From positions 4,558 through 62,401 of the forward strand of contig JAFLEE010000022.1 in the NCBI GenBank assembly GCA_017302015.1: a stretch of DNA of 57,844 nucleotides, in the 5' to 3' direction. The stretch's first letter is position 1. The number at the start of each line of letters is the position of its first letter. This document shows positions 18,275 through 27,200 of this stretch, piece after piece. Source of the DNA: Spirochaetota bacterium. Its GTDB lineage: Bacteria > Spirochaetota > UBA12135 > COTS27 > JAFLEE01. The notes beneath the pieces were generated by a model. The model worked only from the letters and a program-made list of their open reading frames with translations. It made no database searches and was not told the DNA's origin. The position numbers were made by a program, and so were the translations under genes.

Positions 18275-18413
18275 GGGCTGAAACAGGGGATTTTAGAAAC
18301 CCTGACCTCGCCGGGGCATGCCTTTCACCCGCGGCAGGTGGGAATCCCTTCCGTCGCGCCGCAGCGCCAGCCGATGGGTTCGAATGCGGTTTTTGGTGGC
18401 GCTGAGGCGCTCC
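18275..18413. repeat. Interspersed palindromic repeat, copy B (right arm missing)
   Basis: This stretch matches copy A at 10763-10900 almost base for base. Shared blocks include ACCTCGCCGGGGCATGCC, CAGCGCCAGCC and GGTGGCGCTGAGGCGCTCC. The left outer arm is altered (GCGGCAGGTGGGAATCCCT). The right outer arm is absent because the element ends at 18413, directly against the stop codon of the TonB receptor gene. Confidence 0.8.
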
Positions 18414-20933
18414 TTAGAACTCCACGAGCAGCCCCAAGAGCGGCATGAACGGGAGGTCGTAGAACGGCGTCTTGGTGGCTTCACGGCCCACGTCCGCCGG
18501 GCCCCATTTTTCCCTGGGGTAATTGTAGGCGAGGACGTTCTTCCAGAAGAAATCGTGGAGATTCCACAGGTCGGCGTAGACCGTGATTTCGAGGACCTTG
18601 GCGATGCGGAAGGTGTAATCCAGGCGGATGTCCAGGGTCAAGCGCCAAGGGTAGCGCTCCCCGTAGGGGACATCCCCGGCCCGCAGGAAATAATTCGTGG
18701 AGATCTCCTGGGCGAGGAAGGGGAGGGTGCCGACGAGATTGGTGGCGACCTGCCGATCGACGACGACCTTCGTGTAGGGCGCCCCCGAGGAGGCGGTCGC
18801 GCGCACGCCGAGGCGCAGGCGTTTGGGGATGAACTCGTAGGAGGCGATGAGGGTGAGGTTGTGCTCGATGTCCCGGCCGAAGGGGGCCCAACCCATGGCG
18901 AGGTTGGTGTATGCCGCGCCATCGTTGAGGTCGAAGCGGTCGAGGCGGGTGACCCAGGCGTTATCCGTGGGCAAATACGAGAACCGGTCGGAGCGGCTGA
19001 GCGAATAGGAGAACCAGCCGAAGAGGCGGTCGGCCACCTTCCGCCGGGCCATGAACTCCAGGCCGTAGGCGCGGCCCGCGCCCGTGGGGAGGTAGCGCGG
19101 GTTGTCGGCGGCGCTGGGAAAGATCGGATCGAAGACGGGGTTGTAGAGCACCTGGTTCGTCATCCATTTGACGTATCCCTCCAGGCGGAACTCGAAGCCG
19201 CCGGCCTCCGCCTTGGCGGCGAGGGCCCCATGGACGGAGGCGGCGGCCGGCAGGTCGGGGGTCCCGAACCCGTTGGCGGCCCACAGGAGCATGGGCAGTT
19301 GGGAGTAGAGGCCGCCTTTCAGGGCGAACTCCAGGTTCTTGCGGGGCGTCCATGAGATGGAGAGCCGAGGATCCAAGTCGACCAGGCCGCTCACCGAGTT
19401 CCAGGCGCCCCGCAGCGCGGGGGTCAGGGTGAAAGCCCCGAGATCGAGGGAGAGGTCGGCCCAAAGGGATGCGCCATGGCGGCGGGGGAGGAACGGGGTC
19501 GATTCGCCGCGGCTGATGGCGCTCTGGAAATTGGAGAGACGCGTCGCCAGGGGGACGGACGGGTCGCGGTAACGCGCGGCCCCCGTGGCGAAATCCGGCA
19601 CGGTAAACGCGTATTCCAGGAAGGAATATTCCAATCCGGCGCCGAGGCGCAGGCCGGGGTTCAACTTCACCTCGAGGGCCTCCACGAGGGAGGCGTTCAC
19701 CGGCTGGGCGCTGAAGAGGCTGAGGCCCTCGGCCGTCTGGTCGTTGGTATTATGGTGGCGGTAGACGGTGAGCTGGTTGCGCAGCCGCGCGTTCTCGTGG
19801 ACCCAGGTGAGGCCCTGGGCATCCCAGGTCTCGTCGTAGGTGAATTGCTGGGAGAGGCGGTTGGTGGCCTGGTCGGGGGAGTCGTAGCGGCGGGGGTTGA
19901 GTTTGAGGGAATCCCGGGAGGCGATGAAGACGGCGCTCACGCGGTTCTCCGCATCGGGCTTCCAGTCGAAGCGCGCGTTCAGGTCCCAGAAGAAGGGGAC
20001 GATATAGAAATCGTTTAACATCCGCCCGAAATCCCCGGGGACGACCGCGCCCACGGCGCCCATGAGGTCGAGGTAAGCCTCGTAATAGGTGCGCCGGCCG
20101 CCGAGGGTGAGGTGGGCCTTGCGCCCGAGGGGGAGGTCGAGTTTCCCCCCGGCGATGGCGAGGTTGGCGTCGAGTTCGCCGTGGAGGCGGTCCATCTCGT
20201 GCTCGGTCTTGGGCTTCACGTCGATGACGGCGCCCTGGCTATCGCCGAAGGAGGCGGGGAACGCGCCCGGGTAGAAATCCACCCGTTCCACGCTGCCGGT
20301 GGGGAAGACGGAATAGAAGCCCATGCCGTGGAACGGGTTGCCGATGCGCATGCCGTCGTAGGCGTAGAGCACGTCGTTGCGGCCGCCGCCGCGGATATTG
20401 AGCCCGGTGGAAAGCGCCGAGGAGGGGGCCACCCCCGGGAAGTTCATCACGCTGCGCAGCACATCGCCCCCGGTGCCGGGCAGGAAGCGCGCCTCCGACG
20501 CCGTGAGCACGGAGCGGGAGGGGTCGTCGCGGTGCTTGCCGCCCAGCACGTCCACCGCGTCCATCTTCTTCGCCGCGTCTTTGCGGGGGGCGCCTCCGGC
20601 CAGGTCGAGGACGACGGTCTCGGGCGTGCCCTCGGCGAAGGACACCGTGCGCGTCACGCGCCCGGCCGGGGTGACGATCTCGAAGGTGGTGGGGCCGTCG
20701 GGGAAGGCGAGGATCCGTGACGAGGGCTCCAAGGGCGAGTAGAGGAAACCGGCCTCGTCGGCGGAGTAGAAGGTTTCCCGGCCCGTGACCAGGACGGTCA
20801 CCGAGGAAAAATCGCGCACACCGGCGAGTTGGATGCGGTGGGCCCGCACCGCGGGGGCCCCCTCGGCCTGCGGAAAGGCGACCGTCCCCATGAGGAACGA
20901 GGCCGCGAGGAGGGCGCGCAGGATGCGGATCAA
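18414..20933 (-). CDS. TonB-dependent outer-membrane receptor
   Basis: This 839-residue protein has a TTG start and a signal peptide (LRALLAASFLMGTVAFPQAE). Residues about 25-115 form a small carboxypeptidase-regulatory-like beta domain. The plug follows at about 150-260 (GDVLRSVMNFPGVA, STGLNIRGGGRNDVLYAYDG, GSVERVDFYPGAFPASFG). A 22-stranded-type beta-barrel fills the rest and ends in Phe (GLLVEF), as expected for barrel insertion by BAM. It imports a ligand across the outer membrane using TonB energy; the ligand is unknown. It is the last gene of a reverse operon and lies 12 bp after the XPB/Ssl2-like gene. Its stop abuts repeat copy B. Confidence 0.9.
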   Translation of the reverse strand: MIRILRALLAASFLMGTVAFPQAEGAPAVRAHRIQLAGVRDFSSVTVLVTGRETFYSADEAGFLYSPLEPSSRILAFPDGPTTFEIVTPAGRVTRTVSFAEGTPETVVLDLAGGAPRKDAAKKMDAVDVLGGKHRDDPSRSVLTASEARFLPGTGGDVLRSVMNFPGVAPSSALSTGLNIRGGGRNDVLYAYDGMRIGNPFHGMGFYSVFPTGSVERVDFYPGAFPASFGDSQGAVIDVKPKTEHEMDRLHGELDANLAIAGGKLDLPLGRKAHLTLGGRRTYYEAYLDLMGAVGAVVPGDFGRMLNDFYIVPFFWDLNARFDWKPDAENRVSAVFIASRDSLKLNPRRYDSPDQATNRLSQQFTYDETWDAQGLTWVHENARLRNQLTVYRHHNTNDQTAEGLSLFSAQPVNASLVEALEVKLNPGLRLGAGLEYSFLEYAFTVPDFATGAARYRDPSVPLATRLSNFQSAISRGESTPFLPRRHGASLWADLSLDLGAFTLTPALRGAWNSVSGLVDLDPRLSISWTPRKNLEFALKGGLYSQLPMLLWAANGFGTPDLPAAASVHGALAAKAEAGGFEFRLEGYVKWMTNQVLYNPVFDPIFPSAADNPRYLPTGAGRAYGLEFMARRKVADRLFGWFSYSLSRSDRFSYLPTDNAWVTRLDRFDLNDGAAYTNLAMGWAPFGRDIEHNLTLIASYEFIPKRLRLGVRATASSGAPYTKVVVDRQVATNLVGTLPFLAQEISTNYFLRAGDVPYGERYPWRLTLDIRLDYTFRIAKVLEITVYADLWNLHDFFWKNVLAYNYPREKWGPADVGREATKTPFYDLPFMPLLGLLVEF

Positions 20934-20945
20934 GGCGGGCCGCCG

Positions 20946-22556
20946 TCAGACCAGCGGGATGCGCCTCTGCCGGAGGACCCGCCGCGCCTTTCGGTAGTAC
21001 GCGGCGCGCTCGAAGACGAGCACATGCCCTTCGCCGGGACGGGTCGCCTCCTCCACGCGGAACGGGATGCGCTCGGCCTCGAGGGCCTGGCGCATGCGTT
21101 CGAGGGAGGAGCGGGACCAGGTGGTCAGCAGCCTGCGGATGCCCCCGCGCACCGACTCGCATTGGCGGAAGAGCTGGTCGAGGTGGTCTTGGGAGGTCGC
21201 ATTCCAATAGGAGGGCGCGTGGCGTCGGAAGAACGCCTTGGCACGCCCAGGGCCGCGCCCGAGCCAGAGATGGAAGGGGATGCGCGAGACGTCGAGGCGG
21301 ATCGTCCACAAATGCTCGGCCTTCTTCGCCGCGCCCAGGGAGAGGAGGAAATGGAGGCGCTGGGGGCTTACGGCGTTGCGGTAGAGCGTGATGGCGAGGT
21401 CGGTGTCCATGACGAGGCGGTCTTCCCGGGGCATGGGCGCGGGCTTGCGGCTGCCCGCGATGGAGGCGAGGAAGAGCGGGGCGAAGGCGATGCGCCCGGG
21501 GGCCCGCAGGGCCAAGCCGATGGATTCCAGGGCGTCGAGGCCCTCTTCCAGGGTCATGGGAAGCGGCCCGCCGGTGAGGGCCTCCCGGGAGAGCGCGCGG
21601 CGCAGGGTGGGCAGGGTGAAGAGTTCGCGCACCCCGATGGCGGCCAAGAGCCGGCGGATGAAATCGGGCAGCGCGGGGCTGGTGTGGGCGACGAGGCGGC
21701 GGTACTGGTGGACGAGGGGCACGCGGGCGAAACGGCGCGGGTGGCGGCCGAAGCGCGTGAGCATGCGGTCGGCGCTGGCGTCGTCGGGCAAGGGGAAAAG
21801 CCCCGCCTGGCGATCCTCCTCGAGGATCTTCTTCGGGGTCGCGCCGTAGAGGCGCAGGTGGAGCTGGTGCAGGTAGAGCGCCGGGCGTTCGAGGGCCTCG
21901 TAGACGAGGGTGGTCTCGACCTCTTCGCGCTCCCCGTCGTCCGTGGGCCAGGCCGGGGCGAAGAGGGACGGATGCCCGTCGTGGTCGAAGCCCGCCAGGA
22001 GATGCCCGCCGAGGAGCAGCGAGGCGAGGTCGACGTTCTCGGGCACGATCTCGCGCCACCAACCCGCCTCGTAGACCCGGCGTACGAACTCGCGGCCTTC
22101 GGTTGGGCAGGCGCCGGCGGGGTGCGGGCCGTCTTCCTTGTGCTCGTCGGGCGACCAGCGGCCGCTGATGAGGTCGCGCAGGAAGGGCGTCGGCAGGACG
22201 CGGTCGTTTTCGCTCACCAGATTGGTGCGGTCGCGGATCCATTCGACGAGGTAGAGGTTCTCGATCTGGACCAGGCCCCCGGACTCGGCGAGGGCGGACG
22301 CCTGCACCGCGGAGGGCAGGTTCTCGTTCCAGACGAGCTTCCCCTCGCGGCACTGGAGGTGTCCGTGGGCGCGCCAGGCGCGCACGCAGGCCGCCAGGGC
22401 CTTGCGGGCGGGCGCCTCGAGGGTGAGGAGCGCGCGGAAGGCGCGCTCGAAGGTCGGCGGCTCGGAAAAAAAACGGTCGAGGGATTTCACGCCCCAGAAG
22501 CGCAGGAGCATGCGCTTGAGCCCGGGCTCGACTTCGTAGGCGAGGCGATTGGCCAT
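20946..22556 (-). CDS. Helicase-associated (XPB/Ssl2 N-terminal-like) protein
   Basis: This 536-residue cytoplasmic protein has no signal peptide and no visible helicase motor motifs (no Walker A, no DEAH box). Residues about 380-440 (REDRLVMDTDLAITLYRNAV, RLDVSRIPFHLWLGRG) resemble the helicase-associated module found N-terminal to bacterial XPB/Ssl2-type helicases. The C-terminus (SLERMRQALEAERIPFRVEE) fits the end of that module. The assignment is from motif memory only and is tentative. It sits 1 bp after the OmpL47-like gene and 12 bp before the TonB receptor gene, so it is cotranscribed with envelope genes. Confidence 0.5.
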   Translation of the reverse strand: MANRLAYEVEPGLKRMLLRFWGVKSLDRFFSEPPTFERAFRALLTLEAPARKALAACVRAWRAHGHLQCREGKLVWNENLPSAVQASALAESGGLVQIENLYLVEWIRDRTNLVSENDRVLPTPFLRDLISGRWSPDEHKEDGPHPAGACPTEGREFVRRVYEAGWWREIVPENVDLASLLLGGHLLAGFDHDGHPSLFAPAWPTDDGEREEVETTLVYEALERPALYLHQLHLRLYGATPKKILEEDRQAGLFPLPDDASADRMLTRFGRHPRRFARVPLVHQYRRLVAHTSPALPDFIRRLLAAIGVRELFTLPTLRRALSREALTGGPLPMTLEEGLDALESIGLALRAPGRIAFAPLFLASIAGSRKPAPMPREDRLVMDTDLAITLYRNAVSPQRLHFLLSLGAAKKAEHLWTIRLDVSRIPFHLWLGRGPGRAKAFFRRHAPSYWNATSQDHLDQLFRQCESVRGGIRRLLTTWSRSSLERMRQALEAERIPFRVEEATRPGEGHVLVFERAAYYRKARRVLRQRRIPLV

Positions 22557-22557
22557 C

Positions 22558-23517
22558 TTATTTCGCCTGGAGGAGGGGCAGGGGCTCGCGAAGCACGGCG
22601 CGCAGGCGCCAGACGGCCGAGAGGTTCCCGGCGCCGTCCACCGCGTAATAGTAGACGACGGCGCTTGCGGGAAGTTTCATGACCTCGCGCAGGGGCTTGA
22701 AGCGGGCCACCCCGTCGAGGGAGGCGAAGACGGAGGGTTTCGGGTCGCGATGGTCTCGGGCGATGATCGCGAGTTCGAGGGGGGGCGCCTGGAACTCGAC
22801 GAGGTCGGCGGCGGCCATCTGCCAATTGCTTTCGGGGGAGAGGATGCGCACCAAGGGGTCGGGCGCTTCGTTGTCGCGCACGAGGTCGAACTTGCGGCTG
22901 ACTTCGTTGCCGACGCGGTCGCGGGCGAGGAACTCGATGGTCGCGGCCGAGGCGTCGGGCGTGAACGGGGCGAGGTAGGGTTTGCCGCGGCCGGTGGTGC
23001 TCCAGTAGATGCCGTCGAGGCCGCTGCCGCCGTCATGGGCGGCGAGGTGGATCTTGGCGCCGTCGGCGAAGACGAGGGCCGGGTTGCCGCTCTCGGATTT
23101 CGCGGCGTTGGTCTCGACGACGCCGGCCGGGGAGAGGAGGACGGCCAATTCGGGGGCCGTGTCGTCGGAGCGCACCCGGAGGTCCCGGGCGGTGGACTCG
23201 TTCTGGATCGTGAGGATCGATTCGCCGGGTTTCACGAGGAACCAGTAATCGCCGATATAGGCGCGGCCGTTCTGCCAGACCCAGCCATTGGACAGCCACG
23301 AATCGGGGCGGATCTGGGCGAGGGTTCCGCTCTTCGCCCACCAATTTCCCGATTCCCCCACCAGGGCCCGGCCGCGATTGACGTACATCGACTGGGAGAG
23401 CACCAGGTCATCGGTGAGCACGTGCCCGCCCTGGCGGAACTGGTTCTGGAAGACGAGGCCCTGGGCGGGAAGCCCCGCGAGGAGGACGAGAAACAAAACA
23501 AGACGCCGTGATGTCAT
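22558..23517 (-). CDS. Exported OmpL47-type Ig-like domain protein
   Basis: This 319-residue protein starts at the ATG at 23517, which overlaps the upstream FAU1 stop as ATGA. A signal peptide (LVLFLVLLAGLPAQG) is followed by a beta-rich region. It then has OmpL47-like repeats: LAAHDGGSGLDGIYWSTTGR with IEFLARDRVGNEVS, and a second with VVYYYAVDGAGNLSAVWRLR. In that family, 'sGl..iyysld' and 'a.D.aGN' mark Ig-like modules on secreted or surface proteins. Function is unknown. It is the second gene of the reverse operon that ends with the TonB receptor. Confidence 0.65.
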   Translation of the reverse strand: MTSRRLVLFLVLLAGLPAQGLVFQNQFRQGGHVLTDDLVLSQSMYVNRGRALVGESGNWWAKSGTLAQIRPDSWLSNGWVWQNGRAYIGDYWFLVKPGESILTIQNESTARDLRVRSDDTAPELAVLLSPAGVVETNAAKSESGNPALVFADGAKIHLAAHDGGSGLDGIYWSTTGRGKPYLAPFTPDASAATIEFLARDRVGNEVSRKFDLVRDNEAPDPLVRILSPESNWQMAAADLVEFQAPPLELAIIARDHRDPKPSVFASLDGVARFKPLREVMKLPASAVVYYYAVDGAGNLSAVWRLRAVLREPLPLLQAK

Positions 23518-24059
23518 CGCATTCCCTGTTCGGTGAAGATGCGGGTGAGGGGGCGGTCGTGGGGCTCCACGGGGAGCCGGGGGGTGCGCTGGAAGGAGAA
23601 GAAGCAGCCCAGGGTGGGGAGGCCGGGGTATTTTTCCAGCCACCGATCATAATAGCCGCCGCCATAGCCGAGGCGATAGCCCGCATCATCGAAGGCCACC
23701 CCGGGCACGAGGGCCACGTCGATGGGCCCGTCCCACGCGGCTCCATCCACCTCGGGAATGCCGTGGGGGCCGGCCGCCTTGGCATCGGAAAGTCTGGCCA
23801 CCGGGGTCATCACCATTTTTCCGGGGCCGATGATTTTGGGGAGGAGGATCGTCTTGCCGCGGCGAAGCAGCCGCCGCAGCAGGGGGCGCAGGTCGACTTC
23901 GCCGCGCACGGGGTAATAGGCCGCGATGACCCTGGGTGTTTCGAGGAGTTCATGGAGTTGGGGTTGGGCGCACAAGAGCAGGGAAAGCCGCTTTTGGTCC
24001 CCCAAGGGTTGGCGGGATCTTCGAAGCAGCAATTGTTCGCGGAGTTCCGCTTTCGTCAA
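23514..24059 (-). CDS. 5-formyltetrahydrofolate cyclo-ligase
   Basis: This 181-residue enzyme converts 5-formyl-THF to 5,10-methenyl-THF with ATP in the cytoplasm. The family signature LGYGGGYYDRWL is present, with VALVPGVAFDDAGYRLG before it and the N-terminal KAELREQLLLRR. The length is normal. The start is TTG at 24059. A TGATAGAAT extended -10 element places the predicted transcript start on that very base, so the mRNA is probably leaderless and no ribosome-binding site is expected. It leads a four-gene operon with an OmpL47-like, an XPB/Ssl2-like and a TonB-receptor gene, an odd mix of functions. Confidence 0.9.
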   Translation of the reverse strand: MTKAELREQLLLRRSRQPLGDQKRLSLLLCAQPQLHELLETPRVIAAYYPVRGEVDLRPLLRRLLRRGKTILLPKIIGPGKMVMTPVARLSDAKAAGPHGIPEVDGAAWDGPIDVALVPGVAFDDAGYRLGYGGGYYDRWLEKYPGLPTLGCFFSFQRTPRLPVEPHDRPLTRIFTEQGMR

Positions 24060-24065
24060 GGGTCC

Positions 24066-24074
24066 ATTCTATCA
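24066..24074 (-). promoter_or_regulatory. Extended -10 promoter of the FAU1 operon
   Basis: On the minus strand this reads TGATAGAAT. The hexamer ends six bases before the TTG at 24059, so transcription should begin on the start codon. Confidence 0.5.
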
Positions 24075-24174
24075 TCGGGGGGCCCGGCCTTTCCCCGGCG
24101 CAACCGGTTGTTCGAACATCCGGCACCGCTCTTGGCGCTTTCACGCGTTTCGGCCCCGTAAGGGACTTTGTTTT

Positions 24175-24203
24175 TTGACACGGGTTTTCCCGTTGCCTAG
24201 AAT
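24175..24203 (+). promoter_or_regulatory. Consensus sigma-70-type promoter of the PL11 lyase gene
   Basis: A perfect TTGACA (24175-24180), a 17-base spacer and TAGAAT (24198-24203) form a near-consensus promoter. The hexamer ends six bases before the ATG at 24210, so the predicted +1 is the A of that ATG. Confidence 0.7.
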
Positions 24204-24209
24204 GGGGTT

Positions 24210-27200
24210 ATGAACCATCATCCCCTTCGATCTTCCCGTGCGTCCGCCCTCGGCGCACTCCTTGCGGTCTCCTCACTTTTGGCTTCTGGGCCGACTCCCG
24301 CGACCCTCGAAAAACTGGGCCTCTCGCCGGGCGCGAACCCCTCGTTCACGCGGGTTTATGCCAACGATAGCGCTCCTGAAAACGAGAAGGGAATCCTGCA
24401 GGTGGAAACGGCGAACGTGGGGGGCGTGACCGTTTTTCGCGTCAGCTTCCGCGGCCCCTTCAAGGGAGAGAACGCCCTCGTGCAGATCTACCTCGATCTG
24501 GACAATAACCCGGCGACGGGCCGAACGGGGAATCCGACCTATAACGGAATCGATGCGCAACTCGCCTTCGATCGGGGGCGGCCGAACATCAATTTCCACC
24601 CCGGCGGTCGGGAGAAGGTGGCGGGCGAACTCAGGGTCGCGGCGGAGGATCGCCAATTGTATTTTGCGGCCCCGCTGCGATTGGCCTCCGAGGGCGGCGT
24701 GGCTTCCGTGCGCATGGCCCTTCTTTGCGAGCAGCAGGATCCCCGCAAGGCTTTCGATAGCGTCCCGCCGCGGGGGGTGAAGTTTCCCTACCAAGCGCCC
24801 CCGGAGCGCGCCGCGAAACCCGAGGCCCAGGCTTCGGCGGGGGCGGGCGCCCCGGTCAACGGGAGTTTCGAGACGGGCGACAACGCCGTGAGCGCGGGCT
24901 GGGGAACCTTCAGCCGCGACGGCAAGGTGAAACTCTCCTTCCGAAACGAGGCGAAGGAGGGGAAGCGGTCCCTCGAGATCGTCCACGAGGGCACGCGGGA
25001 TTTCAATGTGGAGAATGCCCGCATCGATGTGAAGCCGGGCGGCGCCTTCCTACTCAAACTCTGGGCGAAGGTCGAGGAAGGCTCCTTGAGCCTCAACGCC
25101 TACACGCTGTGGAAGGGGAAAACGGTGCGATGGGATAGCGCCCTGCCGTTCCCGGATAATTACGCGCGGGAAGGGGATGGCGGATGGAAGGAAATGACGG
25201 TGATCGTCCTCATCCCCGAAGGCGTCGACCAAATTTGTCCGAGGGTGGTCGGCACGGGGAAGAACCGCGCCCTCATCGATGACCTGCGCATGCTTCCCGC
25301 CCCCGAGGCCCTGATCAAGGGCCCCCCGCGCCCCAAGGTGGAAGGTTGGGCGAAATCCCGGGTGGAAGAGCGGTGGGACCGCGGCCTCATCGCGCTGAAG
25401 AAGGACGAGGGAGTCTACCTCGCCTGGCGTCTCCTCAAAACGGATGCTCCCGATACGGCGTTCAACATCTGGCGGTCCGAGGGCAAGGCCGCCCCGGTCA
25501 AACTCAACCCGGCGCCCCACCGGAAGACCACCGATTGGGTGGATACCAAGCCCGTCACGCGCGAGGCGACCTATTGGGTCGTGCCCGTGGCCGGCGGGGT
25601 CGACGGGATCCCTTCCGAGAAGGTGGTCTCGGGGGATCGGCAGGGCGGGGCGAATTACCTGAGCATCCCCATGCCGGGCCCCATCCAGAAGGCGGGCGTC
25701 ATCGATTTGGACGGCGATGGACGGCTGGATTTCGTGGTGAAGACCCCCGCCGCCAATTTCACGGATCCCTGCGTCGCGTGCAATTATTGGAAGAAGAGCG
25801 AAGACACCTACAAGATCGAAGCCCGGAGCAGCTCCGGGAAGCGCCTTTGGGTCCACGACATGGGCTGGTCCATCGAGATGGGCATCTGGTACTCCCCCTA
25901 CGTCGTTTGGGACTTCAACGGCGATGGCGTGCCCGAGGTAGCGTGCAAGGGCGCCGACGGCGACCACCGCGACGCCACCGGCCTGGTGGGGACGGGCGAC
26001 GAGTGGGTCTTCATCCTCGACGGCCGAAGCGGGAAGGAACTCACCCGGGCGCCCTGGCCCAGCCGCCAGGGCCTCGGCGAATACAATCTCTTCTCACGCA
26101 ACCAGTGCGCCGTCGCCTACCTCGACGGCAAGACGCCCGCGCTCATCCTCGCCCGGGGAACCTACTCGATGATGAAGTGCGAGGCCTGGCAGCTTCGGGG
26201 GTCGAAACTGGAAAAACTCTGGGCCTGGTCGAGCCTCGACGAGGGCGCCAACGCCGCCCAGTACATCGGCCAGGGCGCCCACAACATGCATTGCGCCGAC
26301 ATCGACGGCGACGGGCGCGATGAGGTCGTCCTCGGCGCCTGCGTGCTCGATGATAACGGCCGGGGGCTCTGGTCCACGGGCCGCGGCCATCCCGACCACG
26401 CCTATCTGGGCGATATCGACCCCCTGCGGCCCGGCCTCGAGATCTATTACGGCCACGAGTTCAAGCAGGCCTCCAACGGCATGTGCCTGGTCGACGCGAA
26501 GACCGGCGCCCTCATCTGGGGCCTCAACGAACCCTCCACCCATATCCACAGCACCGGCTTCTGCGGCGACATCGATCCCAATTTCCCGGGGATGGAATGC
26601 TACGGCGGCGAGTCGCCGGCGAGCCATACCCCCGGCGCGCCCAATCCCTGGAACCGCTTCCTCTACGCCGCCTCGGGGGAACTCATCGGGAAGCACCTCT
26701 ACGGCGACGCGCTCCAATATTTCGGGGCGTATTGGGATGCGGACCTCCAGCGCGAACTCGTCACCGGCGGGAAACTCGTGAAGTACCCGTCCACCGACGC
26801 CGTGGACCGCATCGAGGGCTCGGTGGTCATCGTCGCCGACATCCTGGGGGATTGGCGCGAGGAGATCCTCACCACCGTGGGGAATGAACTCCGCATCTAC
26901 ACCACCACGATCCCCGCCCGCGACCGCCGGGTGACCCTCCTGCAGGATCCCATCTACCGCAACGATGTGGCCCACACGACCATGGGCTATATCCAGGGGC
27001 CCACCACCTCCTATTGCCTCGACCAGAGCGCCGTGGCGCCGTTTCGGCTCTCCATCGCCTTCGACCAGGCGGCCCTCGACCCCGGCAAGACCGTGACCGG
27101 GACCGTGCGCCTCGCCAGCAGCGGGAAATCCGCGGAGACCGAGGTGGAACTCGCGACGCCCCCGGGCCTCACCGTCGAACCCACCCGGGTGAAACTCGCC

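Noticed and set aside
20239..22353. 704-codon Arg/Pro-rich frame on the minus strand
   Set aside because: It overlaps the XPB/Ssl2-like and TonB receptor genes in another frame and its composition is not protein-like.
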